Shown piece by piece: positions 24,111 through 36,044 of a stretch of 64,000 nt of DNA. Each line of letters starts with the position of its first letter. The stretch's first letter is position 1. Position numbers and translations under genes: made by a program. The DNA lies in contig NC_003076.8 of the NCBI RefSeq assembly GCF_000001735.4, forward strand, positions 10,850,001 to 10,914,000, given 5' to 3'. The stretch is from Arabidopsis thaliana (Eukaryota > Streptophyta > Magnoliopsida > Brassicales > Brassicaceae). The notes beneath the pieces are model-generated. The model was not told the origin of the DNA and searched no databases. It saw nothing but the letters and a program-made list of their open reading frames with translations.

Positions 24111-24656
24111 CAAGGAACGGTATACCACGGGTGAGATCCTAAATTATTGGAATTAGAACAATAATAATTTATTTTCTTGGATTTTATAACACTAATAATT
24201 TAGCTAACGAGATAATATAGACGGATTTATATAGGATGACGGGTTTTGATCAATATTAATAAAGAATGGTATATCACGGATGAAATCATAAAATTAACAA
24301 TCAAAATACAATCATACAACCTTAAACACAAAAACATACAATATTAACAAAACAAATATAACTTAAAATTTAAAAAATTTAGCTATAAAAAATTGACCCG
24401 CGGTATACTGCAGACAAAATATTCAAAATTTTAAAATCTACCATATATTGTTACTTAAAAAAATATATGTTTTCATATCTATACTTCAAAATTTGAAACC
24501 TAAATAATAGTAATCATATACTAAATAATACAGGGATAGATATCTATATTTTAAAATACAAATTAATATGATATATCTTCAATTAATCTTTTAAAAAATA
24601 AATTTACATTTTTTAAAACATAATAGCTCCGCGGTACACCGCGGGTTTAATTCTAG
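24110..24656 (+). mobile_element. Helitron-like non-autonomous end(s)
   Basis: The sequence TCCGCGGTACACCGCGGG at about 24628-24645 is a near-perfect hairpin. It is followed about 8 bases later by CTAG (24653-24656) and then T. That is the Helitron 3' signature: a stem-loop, a CTRR end and insertion before T. Related but decayed motifs occur upstream (GGTATACCACGGG near 24119, GGTATATCACGGATG near 24268, CCCGCGGTATACTGC near 24399), suggesting several nested copies. The 5' limit is not defined. Confidence 0.5.
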
Positions 24657-25780
24657 TTTATACTAAAAACATATTTGTGGAAGCATTTTGATTTATTTTT
24701 TACAACAGATATGGAAATTTATTCTAAATTTCTATGAAACTATATTTTCTCGAATGAATGACTACAAAAGTTATCAAAAATTTTGGAATGTTGTTTTGCA
24801 GATTTGAATGCCGTCGTGGTCTTATATACTAGTAGAGATATATATACGTCTTGGAGTTAATAGTGAAACAATTCATCTTAGCTGCTAGTTAGATCATATG
24901 GGTTGATCCATATTTGTATTAAAATTATATCAAATATATATGGTGTTGTAATATAAGAAAAATAAATTAAAATATGAATATAATATCATATTGATATAGG
25001 ATTTTTGTTATCTAAATTGGCATATTATTTTAGATGCTCTCCGCCTCTCCCATTTCTTATCATGGGTCCATTTTGTTAGCTAATGATACAAATGAAAGGT
25101 ACCAAAATATCATATCTATCAATTACAATAATGAAATTAGGATTTAACCTGCAATATATCAAGAGACAAAATTTGTTGTTGTAAAATATCAAATATATAT
25201 GGTGTTGCAATATAAGAAAATTTAAAGTTTATAATATTAGGTAAAATTAAAAAGTTCAACTAACACCAAATTATACCGTACACAAAATTTTAAATTTGGA
25301 TGTTTGTTAAGTTAGACTTCATGTTCATTCATATTTGGATTTATTTTGATCTTATTTTTGATATTACTCCAAATTATTGTATGAATATTTCAGCCGAGGT
25401 GAGACGTTGTATACTTTTTTATTAATTGAGTAATATACGCCCGTTTCAAACGTTTGAATCACAATATATGCTGAAAACTTATATTTTTATTAACTTTATG
25501 TATTATATAATGATTCAAAACAATTAAAAGACAAAATCAAACAAAGAGGATATAGGAGAATCATAATTTAAAATCTTAACAAAATATTCAAATATTTGTA
25601 TTTAATTGTAGTACAATATGTTGATGTTTACAATTTTATATAAAATTTTAAAATCTTTTCATTGTGTTTGGTTATTTTAATCCATATTTTATCGATTTTT
25701 AGAGTTTCTTTAACAGGAGTCTTTAACCTTTTTAGTAAGAATAAGATAGTTTTTGGTACTTTTATGTTGTTTAGGTTTTT
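24657..25780. other. AT-rich gene-free stretch
   Basis: A segment ATCAAATATATATGGTGTTGYAATATAAGAAAA occurs twice (about 24928 and 25189), a direct repeat about 260 bp apart. No coding sequence is seen. Confidence 0.4.
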
Positions 25781-26330
25781 GCGCTTGTTGTAGTAAAATG
25801 AAGAGTTTTGGAATGGAAATGAGATAAGAATATGTGATAAAAACTATGATCAATCGGTATGCTTTTGTAATCGGTTGGTACAGAAGACAAAGCTAACCGA
25901 TCAATAGGCATTTTGAATTTTTTTCATTTTCTTAGATTGTAGGGCTTTCTTCCTTTGTATATAAATACTCCTTCATTATCAGCCTCAGAGAAAAGTTTTT
26001 GTGTGCGATTTTCTCTGTTTGAAGGTTGTTCTTAGTTTTAGGATTTGTAAAGAAACTTTTCTTAAACATTTATTATTCTTTTATAATTCTATTATTAGTT
26101 ATTATTCTATTTCTATCATGTCATTTATGTTCATGTGTGTAGTTTATGTCATTGAGTTTTGGGGTTTTTGAAGGAAACATCATGTAAATTTTTATGGGAT
26201 TGATTTAAAGTTTTTCGTCTGAAATTGTATTTCAATTTCTTTGATTAAATCCTGCTAGTTGGATCACAACCCCAATCGATTTCTCGTGGCACAAAAAATG
26301 TTGTTGAATCGATGGACCTATTTTAATTGG
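25780..26330 (+). mobile_element. Possible solo LTR
   Basis: A TATA box (GTATATAAATACTCC near 25955) is followed by a leader-like TCAGCCTCAGAGAAAAG. An internal ATCAATCGGT...ACCGATCAAT inverted motif lies near 25850-25905. The organisation recalls the promoter and U5 of a plant LTR. No terminal duplication could be fixed, so this is tentative. Confidence 0.3.
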
Positions 26331-27130
26331 GCATTACTTCCTTAGCCACGAAAGTTGTTAAAATCCATGTTTGAATAACATATGATTTATAAATTATACA
26401 CAAATTTCTTAAAATTTTACTTTCAATACACCCCCTTTAAAGTTTGCTTAAATTTATAGGGGTAAAGGACGTGAGTTCGAGTACTCCTCTTAGCAATTCT
26501 TTTGATTTTTTTCTTCTTTCTTCTTCATCCCTTGTTAACGGCTGTTAGCTTCCGGATTTGATATCACCAATAGTTTATATACGAAGTATTTTGAAGCTAC
26601 AAATAATTAGATGAGATATTTTTATTTCAACAAAAAGTATTAGGTATTAAACGCTCATTTTATTATACCGGTTTTAGTACATCCTGTACTGTTGCGATAC
26701 ATGGTTAGTGATCAGAATAGTAAACTTGAATTGGTCGGATTAGTAACTGCTTAGTGCTTACCATTGTTACCAGTTTTTTTTTGTGCCGATTTGATAAAAC
26801 ATTAAGCTAAAGCAGTACAAATCCTTAGCGCTTTCTCTTATCCATAAAAACAATACCTCTAAAAGATTCATGTCCTAGGATTCCTATAAAACAAGAACTA
26901 ACCAACATATAAAGTAACTATGGCATTGATTTTCACAATTTTTGAACAACTGAAGATCATGAGAGTAACAAAGCTCTAAAGTACAAACAAAAAACCCAGA
27001 GATGGAGCAAAGTGAATGCAATACAGATGAAGAAGCCGTAAAGCGATGAGCTAAACGACGACGATTATTAATCAATATAGTTGTAAAATCAGCTAAAAAT
27101 GAAGAGAAGTTAGAAAACAACTCCAAGCTA
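26330..27130. other. Intergenic DNA downstream of the PP2A B'' gene
   Basis: No gene is recognised. The part nearest 27130-27359 is less AT-rich and probably belongs to the 3' UTR of the gene that ends at 27360. Confidence 0.4.
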
Positions 27131-27359
27131 AGTATGATACTACTGGCTTCTCCCTTGTTTTTTCACTTGCCTTCTCAACAAAGCTCCAAAGATTCTTCTC
27201 AGGGACTTTCTGTTTCTCTTTTGCATGATTAACTAATATGATGAAATAACAACATATCCATAACCTTCAACTTCTAAGTTTTTTTGTTTCCTTTTTTAAA
27301 AAATAAAATCCATTCTAGAGATTATGATTTTCTTTTGTTGACTTGCTACCTCTTTGAAC

Positions 27360-30300
27360 TCAGAAGGGAGCCTCCAGTGACGAGTCATCCCAAACCTCAG
27401 CACTTCCATTGGATGCATCTTCAACATCTTCTTCCATTGATAGCCGAATATACTCTCTATGTGCAAAACGGTCCCAGTCTGTCAATGTCGGGTTCTCGCG
27501 CTCCTGTTTTCGTTTGACATTTGAAATGTTATAAGAGGCCCATTGTGTCAAGAAAACAGCAAGGTTGAATATCAAACGTGGAGTAGTACCTGACGAATGA
27601 GGAACGGATCCCGGGTTTCAAATGCCATAAATTTGTTTAGATTAAAAAGGATGTTGAAGACGTTTCCAGAGAGCTTTGAGCCTTTCAGGTCATGCAGCGT
27701 TATATGGCTTTCGTTCTGTGGAAGGAAATAAAAAACAATCAAACACAAGACAAAATCGCAAGAGTCAGAAAGAAAAACTGGGAACCCAAACTACTTCTGT
27801 GACTGTCATATATCTTCCTTAATATAGAAAGAAAAAAACAAGAGACATATTGTTGAACCTCAGGTCCGATCATATCAATCATCTGACATAAGATATCCTC
27901 GAAAAGAACAGCCTCTTGCGCCATGCACTCCATTCTATGCAACTGCTCTTCATAAAAGAATTGCATCTCATTTCGCGTTATAATCCCATTTGCATCCAAG
28001 TCTATGCACTTAAACCTAGTCCAACGTATACTTGTGTCAGATAAAAAGACTTAAAATCGTATCTGTCTGCAACTTTCGGACCCTTATATCACAACTTACC
28101 AATATTCTAGGCTAGGCACTGACGATTTATCTTCTTCCGCAAGAATGAAATAGACAAAGTCTTCATACCCCATCTTCCCTTCAACTTTGCTAGTGAACTT
28201 CCTAGCAACCTAAGTAGAAACCAATGCATTATCCATGATGACAGTCCTCTTAAGAGTAATAATAACTTTGAACGAGGACAGAACTCTTAAATGGAAGCAA
28301 TATAAACAAAATCCTCAAGTAGAAAGATTTTTTAGACAGAACCTGGGAGAATATTCTGTCGACAATCCGGTAGGTAAGAGCATGGTTTCCATATCTCATA
28401 AGATTTTCTTTGTCAATCAGGAAATCGTGATCCGTATCCAGCTCCCAGAACTTGCAGTATATGACATAGAAATGCTCATATGAGAAGTATCTATTTGCCA
28501 AAGTAAGTAGAAAAGTCATGTTAAATGAGCAGAAACAATACCATATATACAACAATAGCACAAATTTGTTTTTGTCAGTACCTCAACACTTTGTTAATAT
28601 CTTCTTCTTCATCAGCATGTAGCATAGCATCAATTAAGTTTCCCCGTTTAAGCTCCCTAAATGTAATTCGACCATTGCCAGATCTATTTATGTAGTAAAA
28701 TATTCTGTAGGTGACAGTTTCAGCTGTTTCATCAAAATGCAAATTGTATCAGCATGTAGCATAGCATCAGCTGTTTCATCAAAATACATGATTCATAAAC
28801 AAGCTCCAGATTTTTTTTTTTTCTCTAATATTGATTCATCTGCAGGATTCATAGACAGAAGATGATTCATGCCGTGCTTGAAAGCTTTATGGATTTGCAA
28901 GTTATAAGATGATGTCTAACACAACACAACACAACAAAGAAACCGTATCTTATAAAATGTTTCAAATCCATACAGAGTAATACCACATTTATTAGTGTAT
29001 CTTGATGCATCAATTATCAAAATTATCTTATTTCACTAGAAATACTATTGATGTGGTAACCATTCGACAGATTTAGATAAGTACATCATACCGAAAATGG
29101 CAAACTTATTCACTCATTCTTCTCAACTAGGGCTGTAGCTAACCATATACTTCGAAGAATAAAATGTACAACCAAACTCAATTACTAAACACCATTACTC
29201 AAGCAATACCAAGCAGAAAAAGAATACATTAGATAAATTAGGAAATGTAAATGAAGTTGAGACCTAACCATATCTTTCTTGGAATTCAGGTGTGGATTGC
29301 AGGAACTCTAGGCCAGGATGCGTCGCCAACAGTTCTTTAAGTAGTGGTTTGAAATCATCCTGCCATGAAAAAAAGAAAAGAAAAGAATAGAATCTGGAGT
29401 ATAAACTCGCTTTCATGACTGACTGAATATGCAAATCAAAAGAAAATTACCTTAACAATGAAACTCTGATCTTTCTGCTTTAGGATCTTGAAGATTTGGG
29501 TCGTTGTATCCATTATCAACATGTTCCCGTTTACCCAAAAATCAATAAATGCATCTCTGTAGAAACAAACACGACAAAACTGTTATACTGGGTGGTGTTT
29601 CAGTAAACTATGCAGACATGAAGAGGAAGCACCATACAAAAAAAAAAGCATAGAAGCAGCAGCACACACCTAGTAACAAAACCTGTATTGTTGAGATCGA
29701 TCTTCCGGAAAAGGGAAGTGGAGAAGAAAGATGGGAGCTTGCAGATTTCTCTGGTGACTAACTTGAATTCTGAGTATTGATTGAAAATGGAGAAAAAAGT
29801 TAATAAACAGTTAAAATATAAATAGTAGAAAACAAATGACTGACTTCTAACCTTGTATCTGCAAGCCATCCATGTGACCATAAAAGAAGTGATTGATTCT
29901 AAACATACATTGCTCTTTAATCTCGCTTGGTGGAGGGCGACCATTTTGGAAATAAAACTAGAATCATTTCAAGTTAAGAAATCAGTGAGTTAACTCCATT
30001 CCATTACTCTATATATATAAAGAAGGAAGTAAAAGAGGAAAAGAAACCTGAGGTATAGGCTCTTTAACAGGCTCGTTGACTACTTTGAGAGTAGAACCTA
30101 AGTTAGAAGGGGCTCTCTGTTTGGTTGTACGGGGTGAACCACAACTTCTTGGTGAAAGAGGAGGAGCGCTTCCCGCAGGAAACATAGATGGTATAGTGGC
30201 AGAATTAGAACCCGATGCACTTCCAGTAACATTGATAGGAGCTCCAGCTACAGCATCCTTAAGCAATGATCCAACCTAGAAAACCGATTAGGAAACGAGA

Positions 30301-31278
30301 AAAAGATTAGACTAGAGATTCCAGTGAATAGAGTAATTAACCTCAGTAACCTCCTAAGGCATCATTGTCATAACTCACACAACCCAAGAAAGATTCAACA
30401 CCACAGAGTAAATCTCAGTAACCTAAGCATCATTGTAACACCCACTAACACTATCAAAGAAAGATTCAAACTTTACACCAATGCTCAACAGAAGCCAGAG
30501 AGTAATTAAGATTATGAAAGAAAGATTCGAACTTTACACGAATCTACAACTCACACAGAGTAAGCTAAGCATCATTGTAATAACTAACACTATCAAAGAT
30601 CTGAACTTTACACCAATCCTCAACAGAAACAAATCTCAGTAACCTAAGCGTCTTAACTCACACTATCCAAAAAAGATTCAAACTTCATCACAGTAACGTA
30701 AGCATCAATGTAACACTCACCAACAGTATCAAAGAAAGATACGAACTTTACACCAATCTAACTAACACTATCAAAGAAAGATTCGAACTTTACACCATTC
30801 TCAGTAACCACCTAAGGCATCATTGTAATACTCACTAACACTATCAAAGAAACAAAAAAAAAGATTCAAACTTTACACCAGAGAGTAATTAAGCAACCAA
30901 ATCTCAGTAACAACCTAAGGCATCATTGTAATACTCACTAACACTATCAAAGAAAGATTCAAACTTTACACCAATCCTCAACACAACAGAGTAATTAAGC
31001 AACCTAAGGCATCATTGTAACACTATCAGAGAAAGATTCGAACTTTACAGGAATCTACAAGTAACAGAGAGTAAGCTAAGAAGCATGAGTGTAAGAATTG
31101 TGAAGGCAATTCAAAAGGCAGAAACCTGTCGCTGAGCTTCGGGAAGAGAAAGCCACTGGTCGAAGAGCTTCTGAGTGAATCCAGGTTTAGAATTGAGAAC
31201 AAAGGAAGACATTTCCTGAAGCTGCAACAAATCTGCATCCAAACAAGCCATATCTCCGGGAATAACCGTATCCACCAT
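27360..31278 (-). CDS. PP2A regulatory subunit B'' (AT5G28850-like), 12 exons
   Basis: Regulatory B'' (PR72/TON2-type) subunit that directs protein phosphatase 2A to its substrates. Coding exons on the minus strand: 31278-31126, 30275-30048, 29957-29852, 29769-29670, 29556-29451, 29359-29269, 28723-28582, 28490-28343, 28209-28100, 28015-27859, 27715-27590 and 27503-27360. They total 1611 bp, or 536 residues, with no frame breaks. The start reads [19 protein letters not shown] Ser/Pro-rich segment ([14 protein letters not shown]) lies in exon 2. There are two EF-hand loops: residues 327-338 ([12 protein letters not shown], unusual last position) and 400-411 ([12 protein letters not shown], canonical), so calcium may tune it. 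The closest gene I recall is AT5G28850 (B''delta); AT5G28900 is a close paralogue, so the symbol is left blank. Confidence 0.93.
28722..28785 (-). repeat. Small duplication at the exon 7 acceptor of PP2A B''
   Basis: AGCTGTTTCATCAAAAT occurs at about 28722-28738 and again at about 28769-28785. It spans the acceptor side of exon 7. Between the copies is CAGCATGTAGCATAGCATC, which also occurs inside exon 7 at about 28614-28632. A short exon-derived patch has thus been copied into the adjoining intron. Confidence 0.65.
30330..31065 (-). repeat. Minisatellite filling intron 1 of PP2A B''
   Basis: Intron 1 (30276-31125) consists mostly of irregular repeats built from two blocks: CCTAAGGCATCATTGTAA-type, and ACTATCAAAGAAAGATTC followed by AAACTTTACACCAATC. 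About eight to ten partial copies occur, for example near 30410, 30450, 30530, 30730, 30830, 30930 and 31010. Unit lengths vary from about 60 to 110 bp, and copies have lost different pieces. Confidence 0.85.
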
Positions 31279-32039
31279 ATTTAATCAATCGCATCAAAGT
31301 CGAGAAGATGAGAGAATGATCTTTGAGGCGAACGAAATTGGAATTTTGAACAAAGTCGAGATCTTCTTCACCAACACATCGAATCTAGTCTTCCTTCTTC
31401 TCCGATTCCGAACAAGGAAATGAGACAGCCAAATTCTTTTATTTATTTATTCTTTTGAGCAATCTGAAATAAATAAATAAATTAGAGAGATACCCAAAAA
31501 ATACTTGAAACAGAAAAAGTTGATTTTAAGGGTTTATAATTTATTAAATGTTTGGGTTTGAGTTAAGTTTTTTGGGGTTTAGGGTTTATTTTTTAGAGTT
31601 TAGGATCTAGTTTTGAAAACTTTAAAAGTAATTTTGTGGTATTTTCAGAAAATAATATATTTTAGTGGTACTTTCAAAAAAATATAAACTACTAATAATG
31701 TTTTATAATAAAAATTAATTTTATGGTATTTTAAAAAATATGTCCATAAATAAATTAATATTTCGTTGACTAAATAATAAAAATAAGTAAGTGTATTTGA
31801 AGTAGAAGTTTTTTTTCTCAACATGTGGTTGAATTCTTGATTTTTTCTATATTTTGTCAACCACACATTAGTTAAAATATTACTTCATAATTGGTAGTCC
31901 AATCTTAAGGAAAAATATTTACGAAACAAATTTCATATAATATACTATCTAGAGTAACGAGTTAGACAATCTACCTTATACAAGAGCCATGAATTCTAGA
32001 AAGAAAAAAAGTTTTATATATCATATAAAAAATACTTGA
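31279..32039. other. PP2A B'' 5' region and upstream intergenic DNA
   Basis: The 5' UTR and promoter of the gene starting at 31278 lie in the first few hundred bases. Beyond about 31440 the sequence is AT-rich, with TTTAGGGTTTATTTTTTAG-type telobox sequence near 31577. No other gene is seen. Confidence 0.4.
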
Positions 32040-32880
32040 CGAATGAGAAACATATGATGTGTTTCATATCATGTTTTCCATATTTCATAAGGTTTTCTTT
32101 GTCAATCGGGAAATCGTGATCTTTATCTTTATCACATAAATTATAATATATGACATAGAAATGCTCTTATGAAAAGTATTTTGTTGCCAAATAAATAGAA
32201 ATGTGTTGATATCAAAAAAACTGACACAAAACTATAGTTTGCAAATACGTGTAACTTAAAGTCTGACTCAATATTTATAACAACAAGAAAAAAAAACTAT
32301 TTTTGTTAGTATCTCAACACTTTGTTGATATCTTCTTCTTGATCACCATAAAGCATATCATCAATTAAGTTTCCACGTTTAAGCTTTCTAATTGTATGTA
32401 GATCATATCTAGATCGATTTATGTCATAAGATATTTTATAGGTAACTATTTCAACTAGCCCATGGAAATAAAAATTGCATTCTTGAAAACCTGAGACATG
32501 GTAAAATCTAATCAGGTTCACATAATTTTTCTTGACTAAATCACATATCATATATAATTCATGTACTTTTACCAAATTTAGCAAAATTATCCCCTTATTA
32601 ACAACATTAACTAGGGAAAAGAAAAACTATAGTAGTCATTTAGCTATGGAAGACAACAAAAATGATCATTCTCTATATGGGAGACTGCCATGTCATGCTT
32701 GCCAGCCCTAGAGAATCGAAAGGTAATAGAAGATGTTTAACACAACAAGAAAATCTTATTTTAGAAAGTTCATATACAAACTTGCAAGTCATACACTGTA
32801 ATACCACATTATCCCGATGTACCAACGATGAAATTAATCTTAGGCATCTAGTAATGATATTAATGAGAGAAATTGTTAAG
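32040..32880 (-). pseudogene. Partial duplicate of the PP2A B'' gene (exon 8, exon 7 and flanking intron)
   Basis: Minus-strand similarity to the upstream gene. About 32050-32190 matches exon 8, including the EF-hand region (GATCACGATTTCCCGATTGACAAAGAA). About 32310-32450 matches exon 7 ([22 protein letters not shown]). 32650-32860 matches the intron between exons 6 and 7 (AATACCACATTA). The order and the intron spaces are kept, so this is a genomic copy, not a retrocopy. Base differences and lost splice signals make it non-functional. It lies 0.8 kb upstream of the intact gene in the same orientation. Confidence 0.8.
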
Positions 32881-32929
32881 TGATATTTTTAACATTTTTT
32901 TTAGGTTTATTATGTTTTATCAACTCTTT

Positions 32930-34283
32930 ATTCGGAAACAAGTCGTTTTGGATGTTTTATCAACTATAAGCCAAACCCTGTATTTCGCGATCTACCGAAC
33001 AGATGCTCTATGGGGAGTAAGCTGAGCCCAACATCTCGCTCCCCAAATAATATGGTGAATCTGCCTCACTTATTTTTTACATAGCCCGCAACTCCCTCTT
33101 CAAATTATACATAGGTCTACTAGGCATAAGCCGAGAGACGTCTCGCGCCTAGTACACACCGAATACTTTTATCATAAAAGCCAAGCTTAGTCTCGCACTT
33201 AACATCTAACTCGGACTTTGACAGAAAAAATTGAGTATGACTTCTGGTGAAAACCAATCTACTCAAAAGCCGATCTCGAGGATTCGCAGGAAACTTATAA
33301 GTCATCTAACAAACTTAAATGTGAAAGTCATAAAATTGATATTAATAAATCAAACAAAGTTTGCTGCCATTACAAAGGCATTTATTCGGAAAAAGTAAAA
33401 AACGATCAAACAATTGATCTAATCTTATTAAATTTCAAAAAGCAGAAAACATCAGATCGCCCGATTCGAAACAGAATGGTTATCCCTCAGAAGGCGATCT
33501 GGCATAGGCCATACCAACTGCAAGTCGACTTTCTCCCAATCCTCTGACAGAATCTCCAACGCTTTGACCATCTGTTTGAATTCATCCAGACGAGCAGTAA
33601 CTTTCTTCTGCTTAGCTCTTATTTTGGCGACTTCGGCTTCAAGTTCCTCCGGACGGGAATCCACCTTGCGCTTCTTATTTCGGAAATACTGAAGTTCACG
33701 AAATTGATCCTGGTGCATAAATCCGACCTGGATCGAGAATGAAAGGCGGAGATAATAAACATCAAGATAAAGCAAGAAGAATAAAATAGATGGTTCATAC
33801 CTGGTTGACAAGTTTTGAGATTCGGTAACTTCAGCATCAGAAGTTGACGGCCTGAGATAAAACAGTGAGGGCGTTCTGGGAATAAAATCTCAATCTGCAA
33901 TAATACTAGGATTCCTCTCTTTCAAGGTGACAGTAGCATCTTGAACACATCAGTTGGCAGGTTAATGTCTGGCATGGGAGCCAACCTTTGAAAACCATTC
34001 TTAATCCAGTTTTGTGGATGAGATTCTAACATATCCAATTTATGAAGTAATTCGGCTTTATGATCTTCATAGTAGCTGAGTAATTCACGATACTCTTTGT
34101 GCCTTCGTTCAACACATGATAGGAATCCTACCGCCTCATGCCTCTCCTCTGAACCTTCTCAAAACTGAAGAGTCGACGAGACTCAGATATTGTTGAAAAG
34201 GGCATTTCCCGTTCGATTGCTTCAGCATTAGAAAAGGTCGGGACATTTTTGCTAACAAAGAAAGAAGATCTGGAACTCTCCAT
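32930..34283 (-). pseudogene. Antisense coiled-coil gene remnant in gypsy debris
   Basis: A minus-strand gene model starts at an ATG at 34283 (MESSRSSFFVSKNVPTF) with a TATA-like TTATAAATAC about 60 bp upstream. It continues in a shifted frame (FLSCVERRHKEYRELL, NWIKNGFQRLAPMPDINLP) to about 33930. A later exon (about 33450-33720) carries a coiled-coil (ELEAEVAKIRAKQKKVTARLDE). Frame changes and stops break it. I do not recognise the family with certainty. It probably belongs to an antisense gene carried by Tat-lineage retroelements, because Tat pol remains follow at once. The stretch 32930-33110 holds no recognisable sequence. Confidence 0.4.
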
Positions 34284-34341
34284 TATGCGGTAAAAGGAAG
34301 AAGATTTAGATTCGATGGAAGAAACGATGGCGCTTGGAGAA

Positions 34342-34352
34342 GTATTTATAAA
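34342..34352 (-). promoter_or_regulatory. TATA-like box of antisense coiled-coil gene
   Basis: The minus strand reads TTTATAAATAC about 60-70 bp upstream of the ATG at 34283. This is normal spacing for a plant TATA promoter with a short leader. Confidence 0.45.
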
Positions 34353-34521
34353 ATCAAAATAGAAGTGGGAAGGAACTTTCCCTATTCTAAAAAGGAATTT
34401 TCACCTTTTTCCTTTTCTAGAGAAAGTGGAAATTGAGATAATTTCCTTTTAGTTTTGAATGAAGCAAAAGTAAGTCGATAATAATCTAAAAACTAGAGAA
34501 TAAATTTAAAACCGCCCCGCG

Positions 34522-36044
34522 TGTTTCGATATCCTTGACAAATACCATATGAAGCTGAATCCTACCAAGTATACGTTCAGAGTAACATCTAGCTTATTCT
34601 TGGGATACATAGTCACTAGCAAGGAATCGAAGCAAACCCAAATCAGATAAGTGCAATAATCAAACTACCGACATTCTAGAATAAAAGAGAAGTCCATAGG
34701 CTGACGGGTCGCATTGCATCTCTGAATCGCTTTATCGCCCGATCAACGGACAAATGCCTTCTGTTCTACAAGCTTTTATGCGGCAATAAGGACTTCTATT
34801 GGGATGGGAAGTGTGAGACCCCTTCCAAGAACCTAAAGCCTATCTCATGAGAGGGGCGATCTTGGCCACACCCGAGGTCGAAGAGACATTGTATCTCTAT
34901 GTCCCGGTGTCAAGTTCGGCCATGAGTGGGGTATTAGTAAGGAACGATCAAGGTAATGAAAAACCAATCTTCTACACCAGCAAAGCCCTGAATGACGCCG
35001 AGACAAGATATCCAACGCTGGAGAAGCTAGCATTGGCAGTTATGACGGCAGCACGAAAGCTCCGGCCTTACTTCCAGTCGCATTCCATAGTGGTTTTTAC
35101 CGATCAACCACTTTGGACAATGCTGCACAGCCCAAACCAGTTCAGGCGAATTGCGAAGTGGGCAATCGAACTGAGCGAGTACAATGTGGAGTATCGCTCC
35201 AGGTCGAGTCTCAAATCACATGTCTTAGCGGATTTCATGATTGAATTGTCCCCAGATGTAATCGATGAGGTCCTTGAAGAAAACTGGATACTCTATGCAA
35301 ATGGCTTCTCGTCGCTGCAGGGTTCTGGTCTCGGAATTCTACTCCAGTCCCCAACTAGAGAAGTGCTCGAGCAATCGCTCTGACTTCAGTTCAAAGCATC
35401 CAACAATGAGGGAGAGTACGAGGCTCTCTTAGCAGTACTTCGCCTTGCCAAGGGAATCAGAGCCAACCGGATAAAAGCTTTCGGCGACTCGCAACACATA
35501 GTAAGCCAATTTAGCGGGGAATTTGAAGCTTAAAGTGGATGAATGTGAGCTTACCTTTCGTTGGTCGAAGACATGTCCAAGAAATTCGACAAGTTCGAAT
35601 AGATAAAAATACCCTGGAGTGACAACTCGTCAGCGGATGCTTTAGCCGCTTTTGCTTCAAACACAAATCTTGATCTAAGACGCACGATCCTTGTCGAGAG
35701 CATAAGCAAACCGAGCATCAACCTCCCAGTTCGACCTGCATCATTGTCAAACCCGTAACAACTATGGACGTAGATGCCGAGACATCCGACAAGCCGGATA
35801 TTAAAGTAGACCCGCAGCCTACTAATTGGAGAGATCCCATCAAACTCTACATTGCTGATGGCGAAATTCCGGCAGATCGGTGGGAAGCTCGTCGCCTAAA
35901 GGCAAAGGCGCGACCAAGGCGTTCCTCACATGCGTAAACAAAGAGGAAGCCGCCATAATCATGAAGGAAACGCACGACGGGGACGGAGGGAATCATTCTG
36001 GTGGACGAGCTCTAGCGCTCAAAATCAAGAAGGATGGTCACTAC
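34522..36044 (+). pseudogene. Tat-lineage gypsy pol, first part (RT end, RNase H, second RNase H, pre-integrase)
   Basis: Decayed reading frames in order. The RT C-terminus (FDILDKYHMKLNPTKYTF, FLGYIVTS) and LTGRIASLNRFIARSTDKC come first. The RNase H frame 34847-35383 follows (YLYVPVSSSAMSGVLV, FYTSKALNDAETRYPTLEK). Then come a second RNase H-like domain starting NWILYANGFSS (D to N at the expected active-site position) and WRDPIKLYIADGEIPADRWEARRLKA before the integrase. A dual RNase H is typical of the Tat clade. Several stops and frame changes occur. The sequence stops at the solo LTR insertion at 36045 and resumes at 38109. The 5' LTR and gag are absent. Confidence 0.8.

Noticed and set aside
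26440..26500. tRNA-like stretch GTGAGTTCGAGTACTCC
   Set aside because: It has a B-box-like core only; no cloverleaf, acceptor stem or A box could be drawn, so neither a tRNA nor a SINE is called.
31577..31620. TTTAGGGTTTA sequence as an interstitial telomere
   Set aside because: Only one or two units are present, not an array; such teloboxes are common near plant promoters.
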